NCBI GenBank assembly: GCA_013286645.1
Contig: JABDFJ010000002.1
Coordinates: 1-64,000, forward strand
Direction: 5' to 3'
Length of the DNA stretch: 64,000 nt
Origin: Chlamydiota bacterium
GTDB taxonomy: Bacteria; Chlamydiota; Chlamydiia; Chlamydiales; Parachlamydiaceae
A model generated the notes under the pieces. The model had not been told where the DNA came from. It saw nothing but the letters and a program-made list of their open reading frames with translations, and searched no databases. Shown here one piece after another: positions 49,523 to 59,229 of this stretch; positions within the stretch are counted from its first letter, which is position 1, and each line of letters begins with the position of its first letter. The translations under genes were made by a program, and so were the position numbers.

Positions 49523-49960
49523 ATGCAGTCAAAATTTCATTTCTATTTACAAAAGATCCACTACGACATGTTTCATGATGTTTGGGATTGGGCAGGCAAA
49601 CTTCGAACGACACAAACATGTCCAGGGATCAAACCCTATCAAATTTATGGAGCACTTGTTCATCTTTGCGATGATGTCCTGTATTGGTGCAAAGGAGGAT
49701 GCGATTTAACGACTGTCGAGCAAGCGGCAAAAATCCATCATCAACTTGTTTACATTCATCCATATCCAAACGGTAATGGTCGGTTTTCACGGCTAGTTTC
49801 AGACCGATACCTCAAAGCATGTAAATGCCCCTTTCCGAATTGGCCCATAGATTTGAATAAGGATGGGGAATCTCGTAAGCAATATATCGCACCGTTAAAA
49901 AGCGCAGATATTGGGGATTACGAACCGCTCATCCATTATATGATGGGGTTGAAGCGATGA
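49523..49960 (+). CDS. Fic protein, mobile-mystery-protein-B-like, probably N-terminally truncated
   Basis: DVWDWAGKLRTTQTCPGIKPYQI, HPYPNGNGRFSRLVSD. Confidence 0.7.
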   Translation: MQSKFHFYLQKIHYDMFHDVWDWAGKLRTTQTCPGIKPYQIYGALVHLCDDVLYWCKGGCDLTTVEQAAKIHHQLVYIHPYPNGNGRFSRLVSDRYLKACKCPFPNWPIDLNKDGESRKQYIAPLKSADIGDYEPLIHYMMGLKR

Positions 49961-50234
49961 AAAAAAGCTGAAAGACTTATTTTGAAACCCATACATTAAG
50001 ACAAGGTCTTAGATATTCGCAGAAGTCAAGCTCAATTGCAAAGCTTTGCGGAAAAGTCGAAAATGGACGCTCGTAAAGATAGCGAAGTACTAATGTTCAC
50101 CCATGTTAATAATAAAAAAACGTTACTTTAACTTTGTATTATTAAAAATTTAATTTGACGTTTATTTATCTATGTGTTATCCTTAGTTTTATTTAAGTTT
50201 GTTTGTTTTTTTAAATTTATAAAAGGGGTGAATT

Positions 50235-50888
50235 ATGTCTGTTGATTTAGCTGCAATCACAAGTAACCATACTATGAACAACCAACCAGCAATTGCGGAA
50301 ATTGGCTCAGATAATAAAGTCGATATTGGTGAATTCGCTTTAAAGATACTAGCTTCGATGGCTTTGACAGTCACAAATTCTATTTTGACCATTACTGTAA
50401 CTGCGATGAAATTAACAGATTTTACTATTATTACGAGTTTTGCTTTAGGGCATTTGACAAAACCCCTTCATGCTTTCAATAAAATTTTAACTAAACATGC
50501 TTTTACGCCGTTCAAGAAATGGTCCGAAATGCTTGGTAATGAAAATGAAAGAATTATTGAAGCAGATAAAGTAATCTCTATTGAAAACAAAAAAGTCTAT
50601 TTCGATACAGAAAATTATAAAAAACACGCAAAAGATTCATTTAAAGCCGTCCTTGCCCCAATTTCTTTAGCTCTAAGTCTTACGAATGCGACATTATGGT
50701 TTGCTGTCAAACCTTTATGGCTTGCTTTAATAGCGCCAGGAATACTTGGAGAAATCCTTATAACAGGATCAATAGTTTTAAATAAAAAAATTGGTCACCT
50801 GACATATGCTCCATTGAAAGGTATTTCTGATTGGGTGTTAGAGAAACATTGGAATTATTTTCAGGAATTAGGAGTGGAATTTGAATAA
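50235..50888 (+). CDS. Hypothetical membrane protein
   Basis: ORF with GGGGTG upstream; hydrophobic segments; no recognised family. Confidence 0.6.
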   Translation: MSVDLAAITSNHTMNNQPAIAEIGSDNKVDIGEFALKILASMALTVTNSILTITVTAMKLTDFTIITSFALGHLTKPLHAFNKILTKHAFTPFKKWSEMLGNENERIIEADKVISIENKKVYFDTENYKKHAKDSFKAVLAPISLALSLTNATLWFAVKPLWLALIAPGILGEILITGSIVLNKKIGHLTYAPLKGISDWVLEKHWNYFQELGVEFE

Positions 50889-51046
50889 CCACAAAAATGA
50901 CGTTTTTGCCTTTAAGCTACCCCCCGAAGGCTGAAAAATTTCATAAAAACAGCCCATTTTAGCCCGAAAAATATTTTTTTGGGGACCTAAAAAAGTCATG
51001 TTTTTTAATAAAAAAAGACTTCTTTTATTCCACACCTAATTGCTGT

Positions 51047-51196
51047 CAACGCGGCTCTAAGTGGAGGTGGGTGGCGAGCCAATTCACACCGTCGAGGAAT
51101 ATGTTAGACGGGGTGCCGTGGTCTTTATGGCCTATGCTGGGGTAGATCACCATTTCGATGGGAGGGGAGCGATGTTTATGGGCATAGGCTGCTTCG
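51047..51196 (-). pseudogene. 3'-end remnant of an alpha/beta hydrolase paralogous to 53161-53937
   Basis: Reads ...GVNWLATHLHLEPR* against intact ...GVNWLASHLNLQPH*; ~125-bp core with about 6 mismatches by eye. Confidence 0.85.
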
Positions 51197-51254
51197 AAGA
51201 CTGCCCATGTCTTCCGATTTCATAAACACTCTAATAGCTGTTCAAGTTGTTTGA

Positions 51255-51557
51255 TTAGTGGAGGAAGGTAATCTTTTGCAGTATCCACACAATGTCATGA
51301 TCAATATCAAAATAAGCGTGAATTAAGCGATTCCTCATGGCAGTCATCTGTTTCCATGGGATTTCAGAATGTTTTTTCTTAAAAGCTGTAGAAATTGAAT
51401 TTGCCGCTTCGCCAATAATTTCTAGTTCACGAACGACCGCTGATAAAATGGTTCTATTGGTGTCTAAATCCGCTCGTTTTTTGCCAGTAAGATGCTCTAT
51501 TGCAGCTCGAGAGGCATCTAACATATGTTTTAAGCGAGCGTAAGTCTGATCATTCAT
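51255..51557 (-). CDS. HEPN (DUF86-type) toxin
   Basis: MRNRLIHAYFDIDHDIVW (RX4HXY). Confidence 0.88.
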   Translation of the reverse strand: MNDQTYARLKHMLDASRAAIEHLTGKKRADLDTNRTILSAVVRELEIIGEAANSISTAFKKKHSEIPWKQMTAMRNRLIHAYFDIDHDIVWILQKITFLH

Positions 51558-51559
51558 GA

Positions 51560-51853
51560 TTATACGAGACGAAGAGCATTAGAAATAACATTTTCTCTAA
51601 AATATACACTCAGATCATTGGGTGTGCGTAAATCGACACTTCGATGGAAAAAATCTTCTAATTCAAATTGCATATCTGCCAAACCAAAAAATGAGGGAAT
51701 GTGGTCTGGATGAAATTCAACAAGAACATCGATATCACTTTTTTTATTAAAACGATCCGTTAGGACTGATCCAAATAAGGAAAATTTAACGACGTGATGA
51801 TTTCTACAAAATTTCCTAATTTTAGCAAGGGGCACCTTGACTTGAGATTTCAT
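51560..51853 (-). CDS. MNT-type nucleotidyltransferase antitoxin
   Basis: FGSVLTDRFNKKSDIDVLVEF (GSX10DXD). Confidence 0.9.
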   Translation of the reverse strand: MKSQVKVPLAKIRKFCRNHHVVKFSLFGSVLTDRFNKKSDIDVLVEFHPDHIPSFFGLADMQFELEDFFHRSVDLRTPNDLSVYFRENVISNALRLV

Positions 51854-51993
51854 AAAAATATCCTACCAATACTTCACTTTCCACTTTTTTTCTTAATCCT
51901 TAAGATGTCAGGAAAAAGACAACAAAGATAGGAAAATTGGGTCTCCTCTGAAGAAGCGATTAGGCTGCATAAGGGAGCAATTCTCCCATGAGG

Positions 51994-53085
51994 TTACCAA
52001 TTATGATACTGATACTCCTCAGACAACTTGTATTTTCGTCCTCTATTTGATGAATCAACTATAGTTAAGAAGCCGCTTTCAACCCAACTTGAACAAAGTG
52101 CTGCACTTGTACGTGGTTTGAATCCAAATAATTCACCGATTTGTCGACTAGTAATTGTTTCAAATTCTTGGAATAACTCAAGTGCTTTGCGTTGTCTGGG
52201 ATCAAGTTTTCTAATCAGAGCGCTTTGATCGGGTAAGTTTTGCATTTTAGCTTCTTCCATCCGTTTCAAAACATGTTCAAATGAAGCCGCCATTCCCTCT
52301 ACGAAATATTCTATCCATTTTGTGATGTCTGCTTCAGCACGACCCATGTAGTAATTGTGGGATTTTCCAATACTAATCGCTTCGTAGTATGCACCTAAAT
52401 TGCGAGCATAGTATTCTTCCAAAGAATAAAGTCCTTTTAAGTCATATCCACCTAAGTGTAGAATTAATGTAGTAATTAATCGGGCTGTTCTACCGTTACC
52501 ATCATAATAAGGGTGAATGGTCGCAAATTGATAATGGGCAATTCCGGCAACTAAAGGACAAGGCAGCTCGGTATTTTTATTAATCCAATTGACCATACCG
52601 GCCATCAAACTTTGCACGTCTTTTGCCTCTGGAGGCATATAGACAATTCTCTTTGTTATGCCATCTCGAATAACATTTTGACCATCTCTGTATGGGGTTT
52701 GTTTAATATTTTTTTTACCCTTGGCCATAACAAGTGCATGAAGTGTCTGGATCGTTTTTTCTGTGATATTTACACCTTGTGCTGCCCATTTTTCTACGTG
52801 GGTCAAGGCAGCATAATAACCTTTCACTTCATGTTCATCACGTTCACGCCCAGGAAAGTGGCCTTGATGCTTCAAAACCACTTCTACTTGACTTGGATCA
52901 AGTCGGTTTCCTTCAATCATTGTTGAATAATGAGTGGTATAAAGACGGGCTGTTTCTCTTAAAGAGCGAAGAACTGTTGGTGTCAAAGGGAGGTATAAAA
53001 TTTTTTGCTTTGCTGCCTCAATGCGAATCAGGCAGTTCATAACTTTTGGGGAAATGATGTAGTGTGGTTCAAATTTTATCGGCAT
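51994..53085 (-). CDS. Fic-domain protein with C-terminal HTH-like region
   Basis: HPYYDGNGRTARLI; STMIEGN inhibitory-type motif. Confidence 0.93.
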   Translation of the reverse strand: MPIKFEPHYIISPKVMNCLIRIEAAKQKILYLPLTPTVLRSLRETARLYTTHYSTMIEGNRLDPSQVEVVLKHQGHFPGRERDEHEVKGYYAALTHVEKWAAQGVNITEKTIQTLHALVMAKGKKNIKQTPYRDGQNVIRDGITKRIVYMPPEAKDVQSLMAGMVNWINKNTELPCPLVAGIAHYQFATIHPYYDGNGRTARLITTLILHLGGYDLKGLYSLEEYYARNLGAYYEAISIGKSHNYYMGRAEADITKWIEYFVEGMAASFEHVLKRMEEAKMQNLPDQSALIRKLDPRQRKALELFQEFETITSRQIGELFGFKPRTSAALCSSWVESGFLTIVDSSNRGRKYKLSEEYQYHNW

Positions 53086-53160
53086 AATAACGGCATTTTA
53101 TCTGCATTAAATGATGGTTATATTGTGCAGATAAAGTGCAGATAAAAGCAAGTTGTTTTG

Positions 53161-53937
53161 TCAATGCGGCTGTAGGTTAAGGTGGCTGGCGAGCCAATTC
53201 ACACCGTCGAGGAAGATGTTAGGCGAGGTGCCATGGCCTTTATGGCCTATGCTGGGATAGATCACCATTTCGATGGGAGGGGAGCGATGTTTATGGGCAT
53301 AGGCTGCTTCGGTGAGGGCTTGGATGAAGGCAAAACAATGTTCTGTGCTTACGCGTGTGTCTCGGTTGCCGATATAGTAGCGCACTGTTTTGTCGGCGAG
53401 GTGTTCGGTGAGATGCGTCAGGGATAAAGCTTGGATCAATTGCTGTTGTTGAACCTGTTTAAATTCAGCAATCGTATCTAATCTGGTAAGAGGGGAGAAT
53501 CCCAGCACAGTTTTAATGCGCGGGTCTGCGGCTGCCAGATGGGCGGCTATAAAAGCTCCGCGCGATAGTCCAGCCACTGCGAGGTGAGAATCTTGGATGT
53601 AATCTTGAGAAATCAGGAAATCGATGGCTTGCCGACACTCTTGTGTAAACTGTGTAATGATATCGTCGCCGGCGGCTAAATGTGTCGCCCAATAGGCGAT
53701 GGCTTTGCTGTTTTCCAACTCTAAACCATGTCCAGGCAGGGTTAAGGAGATGACGCGTATGCGTTTATCTGCAAGGAATACGGCCGGTTGACAATAGGGG
53801 TCGAGGCTCAGTGATTCTTCGCCTGTAGTGGCAAAGTAGATCATGGTAGGCAAAGGGCCGTCTTGGAGAGGTGGTCCAGAATGATAAATAGGAAGAGCGT
53901 AGCCGTCGATTAATTTAGAGTTCAACATAGTCATCAT
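53161..53937 (-). CDS. Alpha/beta hydrolase, BAAT/dienelactone-hydrolase-like (ORF extends to 54057)
   Basis: LAVAGLSRGAFIAAHLAA (GxSxG), C-terminal IGHKGHG. Confidence 0.8.
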   Translation of the reverse strand: MMTMLNSKLIDGYALPIYHSGPPLQDGPLPTMIYFATTGEESLSLDPYCQPAVFLADKRIRVISLTLPGHGLELENSKAIAYWATHLAAGDDIITQFTQECRQAIDFLISQDYIQDSHLAVAGLSRGAFIAAHLAAADPRIKTVLGFSPLTRLDTIAEFKQVQQQQLIQALSLTHLTEHLADKTVRYYIGNRDTRVSTEHCFAFIQALTEAAYAHKHRSPPIEMVIYPSIGHKGHGTSPNIFLDGVNWLASHLNLQPH

Positions 53938-55201
53938 CGTCGTTTTGGGGCGCGCGATGTTCTCTATCTGCGTGTGGAGGCGGGTGTGGGTGGCGGCCAC
54001 GATGTGCTGATTGTCTTCCGACTTGTTGATATTGATGCAGCCACCACTGATAATCATCCGTCAGACTTTGATCGACAAGCGAACGTATTTTCAGGAATTT
54101 TAAGGCTAATTCGAATTCTTTATTATGAAGTAGCTTAGGGCGGTGATGACGTTTGCCTGAATAGGGTGTCATGCGGAATTGCGTTGTTAAGATAAAGTTT
54201 ATCATCATGCTCAGGCGCCGTGGAAAGTGCGAAAAGGAGGAAGTTAAAACTCCTTTGATGAGATGTCCAGTGAGGAGCAGGATGTCGCCGAAATGGGGAA
54301 TTTGATTGTACTGCAGGTATTTGGCATGAATTTCTTTTTCCAGCATCGGAAAGAGAAGGCAGGCGGTTAAAATTGTGCGATCGAGAGGCTTTTTTATGTT
54401 TTCGCGGTTAATAGCATCAGCCTGAGCAAGGTAGCTGTAGGTGTCTTTAGCAGATTCTCCTTTCAAAAAGAACGTCAAGCAAGGAAAAAGCAGCTCTAGT
54501 AGTCCAGAATCGGTCATGAGTTTGAAGAATGCGTCGGAAGCACCTGATTCTAGCATGCGGAAAATCTCTTCCAGAATGCGGGCAGGAGAACTTTTTACGA
54601 TTTCATGTTGGCATTTGTGGAGGGCATGCCAAGTAGCTGGATCTACCTCAAACCCGAAGCGTGCTTTGAATTTAAGCAGGCGAATCATGCGCACAGGGTC
54701 TTGCTTGAAGCGCATAGATGGTTCGCCGATGGTTCTTAAGGTGTGTTTGTGAATATCGTCCCATCCTCCAACATAGTCGATAATGGAGTGGTTTTCAGGA
54801 TCGTAATAAAGTCCGTTAATCGTAAAATCGCGCCGCAAAACATCTTCTTCAGGGGAGCCCCAACTATTGTCTTGCACAATGAGGTCGCTATCGTTTTCGC
54901 CCGAACGGAAGGTGGATACTTCGAGAATTTTATGTCCGAAGCGCACATGTGCCAGGCGAAAACGACGCCCAATAAGTAAACAATTGCGTTGAAAGATCTG
55001 CTTGATTTGTTCTGGTCTGGCTGAGGTGGAGATATCGAAATCTTTGGGCGTTTTTTTGACAAGCAAGTCGCGCACGCTTCCACCGACGAGGTAAGCAATG
55101 AATCCGGCTTCACGAAGTTTTTTGATCACATAAATAGCATCAGCATCGATAAAAGAGGGGTCGATATCATGGTCGTTAGTATGAAAGATCTTAGGCTGCA
55201 C
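53915..55201 (-). CDS. pcnB: Poly(A) polymerase / CCA-adding family nucleotidyltransferase
   Basis: AYLVGGSVRDLLVKKTPKDFDISTSARPEQIKQIF. Confidence 0.93.
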   Translation of the reverse strand: MQPKIFHTNDHDIDPSFIDADAIYVIKKLREAGFIAYLVGGSVRDLLVKKTPKDFDISTSARPEQIKQIFQRNCLLIGRRFRLAHVRFGHKILEVSTFRSGENDSDLIVQDNSWGSPEEDVLRRDFTINGLYYDPENHSIIDYVGGWDDIHKHTLRTIGEPSMRFKQDPVRMIRLLKFKARFGFEVDPATWHALHKCQHEIVKSSPARILEEIFRMLESGASDAFFKLMTDSGLLELLFPCLTFFLKGESAKDTYSYLAQADAINRENIKKPLDRTILTACLLFPMLEKEIHAKYLQYNQIPHFGDILLLTGHLIKGVLTSSFSHFPRRLSMMINFILTTQFRMTPYSGKRHHRPKLLHNKEFELALKFLKIRSLVDQSLTDDYQWWLHQYQQVGRQSAHRGRHPHPPPHADREHRAPQNDDDDYVEL

Positions 55202-55329
55202 GAAAGAACATTACTCCGGTATTATTATCGGCTATTCGCAGAATGGGAAAGATAAAGGGTAAGTAAAAAAACACAATAATGTCAAGGTCATTGAGTGTAT
55301 ATCGCTGCTTTGTCCAAAAATTAAACTTC

Positions 55330-55670
55330 TGCATAACCTAAATTTCGTGCCCGTGTGCGTGCCCGTGCCCGTGCCCGAAAACTATAAGCCCAAAAGTCCG
55401 TTGGATTTTATAGAAAGTGACTTTTACATCAGTTGTAAATAACGTATTGCAAGTACGCATTGCGTCACAACCATATTTTTTGAAACACAGAGGCACAGAG
55501 AACACAGAGGGAGATTTTGTTTCGTTAAATATAATATATAGACTCCTTCATCCCTCTGTGTTCTCTGTGCCTCTGTGTTTCAAAAAAATGGTTTTGATAC
55601 AATAGGAACTGTGGAGTTTTTTCGGGCACGGGCACGGGCACGCAAACGGGCACGAAATTTAGGTTATGCA
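55330..55670. repeat. Two nested palindromes: outer GGGCAC family, inner CACAGAGG family
   Basis: Outer arms 55330-55381 / 55619-55670; inner arms ~55470-55512 / 55551-55595. Confidence 0.95.
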
Positions 55671-55839
55671 AGATGTCTATTGTTCAAAGTGGGACGGTTA
55701 GTAGTTATTTATGCCACTAGGCCGCTTTTTTTACTTGAACCTGCAGAGGAGATCAAGTAACTTGTTATTTCAGCAGTATTTCTCCTTTTATCAAAATCTT
55801 ATCGCTTTTAATAACTTTTCTTTAATCGAGTATACAATA

Positions 55840-57207
55840 ATGGTCAACAAGGAACACAGGAAAATTTTTGGAACAGATGGCGTGCGCGGACGTGCTAATA
55901 GCTATCCGATGACTGTAGAGGTCGCTTTAGCATTAGGACGGGCAGCAGGCAAGATATTTCGCCGCCATGAAGGTAAGCATCGGGTAATTGTTGGTAAAGA
56001 TACGCGTCTATCGTGTTATATGTTTGAAAACGCTTTGATCGCGGGCCTGTGTTCGATGGGGATCGATACTCTAATGGTGGGACCATTCCCAACGCCTGCT
56101 GTGGCCTTTATCACGCGTGCCTACCGTGCCGATGCGGGTATTGTCATTTCCGCTTCTCACAATCCTTATTTTGATAACGGCATCAAGTTCTTTTCGGCCG
56201 ATGGTTTTAAGCTTCCAGATGCCTGGGAGAAAGAAATGGAATTGTTGGTCACGAATGATAATTTTGAAGATTGCCTGCCAAAAGATTGTGACATCGGTAA
56301 AAACACAAAAATTCATGATGCCGATGGGCGCTACATCGAATTTACCAAAGCGACATTTCCTCGCCATTTATCGCTTAAAAATTTAACTGTGGTTCTGGAT
56401 TGCGCCAATGGTGCCAGTTATAAGGTGGCGCCATTAGTTTTTCGTGAACTAGATGCGACAGTGTATGTTTATGGCAATGCACCAAACGGTCTTAATATCA
56501 ACGAAAATTGTGGGGCATTACATCCAGAGACAGTGCAAAAGGCTGTCATCGATCATCGTGCTGATGTGGGTATCGCTTTAGATGGGGATGCTGACCGCGT
56601 CATTATGATCGATGAAAACGCCCAAATCGTTGATGGCGATACTATTTTGGCTATCTGTGCACGCGATATGCAAAAGCGGGGTCTATTGCGCAATAATCGC
56701 GTCATTAGCACTGTCATGGCTAACTTTGGTTTCATTAAATCCATGCGTGAGTTTGGCATAGACGTTGTGCAATCGCAGGTAGGGGATCGCTATGTCATTC
56801 AAGATATGTTGCGCTATGATGCCAATTTAGGCGGAGAACAGAGCGGTCATATGATATTTCTTGACCACAATACCACAGGAGATGGTTTAGTCTCTGCACT
56901 TCAGGTACTGCGCATTATGATTGAGACAGAATCAAAGTTATCCGATTTAGCCTCCATTTTTAAACGCTATCCTCAGGTGTGTTTAAACGTTAAAGTTAAA
57001 ACGAAACCACCCTTAGATACATTATCGAAGGTTTCTGAGGCGATTGATCAGGTGGAGAAGAGCTTGGGTGATACAGGTAGAGTGTTGGTGCGTTATTCTG
57101 GAACAGAGAACATTTGCCGCGTGATGGTGGAAGGTCCAAAACAAAAGCAAGCACAGCTACTGGCCAAACAGATAGCCCAAGAAGTGCAATGTGAAATAGG
57201 GGTATAG
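55840..57207 (+). CDS. glmM: Phosphoglucosamine mutase (ORF opens at 55711; likely start MVNKEHRKIFGTDGVRG)
   Basis: KIFGTDGVRGRAN; ISASHNPYFDNGIK. Confidence 0.97.
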   Translation: MVNKEHRKIFGTDGVRGRANSYPMTVEVALALGRAAGKIFRRHEGKHRVIVGKDTRLSCYMFENALIAGLCSMGIDTLMVGPFPTPAVAFITRAYRADAGIVISASHNPYFDNGIKFFSADGFKLPDAWEKEMELLVTNDNFEDCLPKDCDIGKNTKIHDADGRYIEFTKATFPRHLSLKNLTVVLDCANGASYKVAPLVFRELDATVYVYGNAPNGLNINENCGALHPETVQKAVIDHRADVGIALDGDADRVIMIDENAQIVDGDTILAICARDMQKRGLLRNNRVISTVMANFGFIKSMREFGIDVVQSQVGDRYVIQDMLRYDANLGGEQSGHMIFLDHNTTGDGLVSALQVLRIMIETESKLSDLASIFKRYPQVCLNVKVKTKPPLDTLSKVSEAIDQVEKSLGDTGRVLVRYSGTENICRVMVEGPKQKQAQLLAKQIAQEVQCEIGV

Positions 57208-57211
57208 AATT

Positions 57212-59038
57212 ATGTGTGGGATTTTTGGTTATATTGGACCTAGAGATGCCGTCAAGACAACGTTAAAGGGATTGAAAAATCTCGAATATCGCGGCTACGA
57301 TTCTGCGGGTATTGCAGGCGTGCAAAACGGCAAGATCGTCTTCTGTAAGGAGATGGGTAAGATTGCAGCCTTGGAAAAAGAAGTGGCTGCTGCCAATCTT
57401 AATCTCCATGTAGCGATTGCACAGACACGTTGGGCGACACATGGGAAACCAAGCAAACTGAATGCCCATCCCCATTTTGACAACGCAAATTCTTTAGCTT
57501 TGGTACACAATGGCATCATCGAAAATCATGAAGCGTTGCGCAAACAGTTGATCACACAAGGGGCCACTTTTGTTTCACAAACGGATACTGAAACCGCTGC
57601 CCATTTGATCGCTAGTTTATACCAAGGTGATATTCTGAAAGCCGTGAAACAAGCGGTTCCTTTACTCAAAGGGGCTTTTGCTATCGCTTTAGTGCACAAA
57701 GATTTTCCCGATTGCATCATCGCAGTCGCTCATGAATGCCCGCTGGTGATTGGCATCGGGACAGACGAAATCTTTCTTTCCTCCGATTCGAATGCCTTTG
57801 TTGAGCATACTACAGAGGTGATCTATCTAACTCACTCTGAAATCGCCGTGATCTATGCCGATAAAGTAGAAATCTATAACGATTCTCTCGAGCTGCAGAA
57901 TAAAGCTAGTCAAAAACTCAATGTTAAAGCCGAGTCTGTTTCAAAAGGGGATTATGAACATTTTACTTTGAAAGAGATTTTCGAACAGCCGCAAACGATT
58001 CGCAGTGCTCTACTTTCGCGCTTTCATGACGACTACGGTACAGCAATTTTCTCTGAATTAACTTTCGATGTGCATGAATTATTGTCTGTCGAACGCATCC
58101 TTATTCTAGCTTGTGGGACCTCATGGCATGCGGGATGTCTGGCTGCCTATTTTCTTGAGGACAAATCGCGCATTCCTGTGCAAGTGGAAATCTCTTCTGA
58201 ATTTCGCTATAAAAATCCGGTTGTGCCTCCTGGAACACTTGTCATTGCGATTAGTCAATCTGGTGAGACAGCAGACACCATAGCTGCCGTGCGAGAGCTT
58301 AAAGCAAAAGGATCGCATATTTTGGCGATCTGCAATGCACATGGTTCCACGCTTGAGCGTGAAGCTGATGCATGCTTGTTTTTGCGCGCAGGCCCAGAGA
58401 TAGGTGTGTGCTCTACCAAAGCCTTCACCAGTCAGGTTGTTGTACTATCGCTGTTTGGTCTGATGATGGCTAGAATGCGGCATATGGGAAAACAAGAAGG
58501 GCAAGAGTTTCTACAGGCCTTGCAAAAGCTGCCAGCACAGGTGCAGCAAGTTTTAGATAACGCTACACAGATTGAAGCTTTGGCAAAGAAATATGCTGGC
58601 TATCAAAACTTCTTTTACATTGGCCGCCAGCATATGTTTCCTGCTAGCTTAGAGGGCGCCTTAAAGTTGAAAGAGATCGCCTATGTCAATGCAAACGGTT
58701 ATCCTGCTGGAGAGATGAAACATGGTCCTATTGCCCTGATCAATGAGGATTGTCCTACCGTGGCCATGTGTGCAAATAAAATCACCTATGACAAGCTATT
58801 GAGTAACCTCATGGAAGTGAAGGCCCGCAATGGTTTAGTATTAGCGATTGCTGAGGAGGGGGATACTAGCTTACAGGGCATTGCAGATGATATAATTTGG
58901 ACGCCCGCCACGATTGATGAATTGGCTGCTATTCCTAGCACGGTAGTCACGCAGCTATTAGCCTATTATATTGCGCGGGAACGAGGAGCCGATATTGATC
59001 AACCGCGCAATCTAGCAAAATCCGTAACGGTTGAGTAA
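57212..59038 (+). CDS. glmS: Glutamine-fructose-6-phosphate aminotransferase (isomerizing)
   Basis: MCGIFGYIGPRDA...; C-terminal DIDQPRNLAKSVTVE. Confidence 0.99.
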   Translation: MCGIFGYIGPRDAVKTTLKGLKNLEYRGYDSAGIAGVQNGKIVFCKEMGKIAALEKEVAAANLNLHVAIAQTRWATHGKPSKLNAHPHFDNANSLALVHNGIIENHEALRKQLITQGATFVSQTDTETAAHLIASLYQGDILKAVKQAVPLLKGAFAIALVHKDFPDCIIAVAHECPLVIGIGTDEIFLSSDSNAFVEHTTEVIYLTHSEIAVIYADKVEIYNDSLELQNKASQKLNVKAESVSKGDYEHFTLKEIFEQPQTIRSALLSRFHDDYGTAIFSELTFDVHELLSVERILILACGTSWHAGCLAAYFLEDKSRIPVQVEISSEFRYKNPVVPPGTLVIAISQSGETADTIAAVRELKAKGSHILAICNAHGSTLEREADACLFLRAGPEIGVCSTKAFTSQVVVLSLFGLMMARMRHMGKQEGQEFLQALQKLPAQVQQVLDNATQIEALAKKYAGYQNFFYIGRQHMFPASLEGALKLKEIAYVNANGYPAGEMKHGPIALINEDCPTVAMCANKITYDKLLSNLMEVKARNGLVLAIAEEGDTSLQGIADDIIWTPATIDELAAIPSTVVTQLLAYYIARERGADIDQPRNLAKSVTVE

Positions 59039-59128
59039 GCAACGATTTAGTGTTTACTTTTTATTGCCGATCTACTAACATCTTTGCTGATTGAATTGGA
59101 TAAATAACGCTAATTTAATGGAGAAACT

Positions 59129-59218
59129 ATGTCTTCTGTAAAAAAGAAGCGGCGCTTTAAAATCGCTAAACATAAGCGAAAAAAGCGTAGCCGCCGTGAC
59201 CGTCATAAAGGTAAATAG
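59129..59218 (+). CDS. Small basic AURKAIP1/COX24-domain-type protein (putative ribosome-associated)
   Basis: Not in the ORF track: MSSVKKKRRFKIAKHKRKKRSRRDRHKGK*. Confidence 0.85.
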   Translation: MSSVKKKRRFKIAKHKRKKRSRRDRHKGK

Positions 59219-59229
59219 ACTCAATAGCC

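Noticed and set aside
50889-51046. Possible structured RNA in an AT-rich spacer
   Set aside because: I could not identify convincing long complementary arms by eye.
51047-51196. Long target-site duplication or att site of a transposon
   Set aside because: The copies differ mostly by conservative or synonymous-type changes, so they look like an old gene-fragment duplicate rather than a fresh target duplication.
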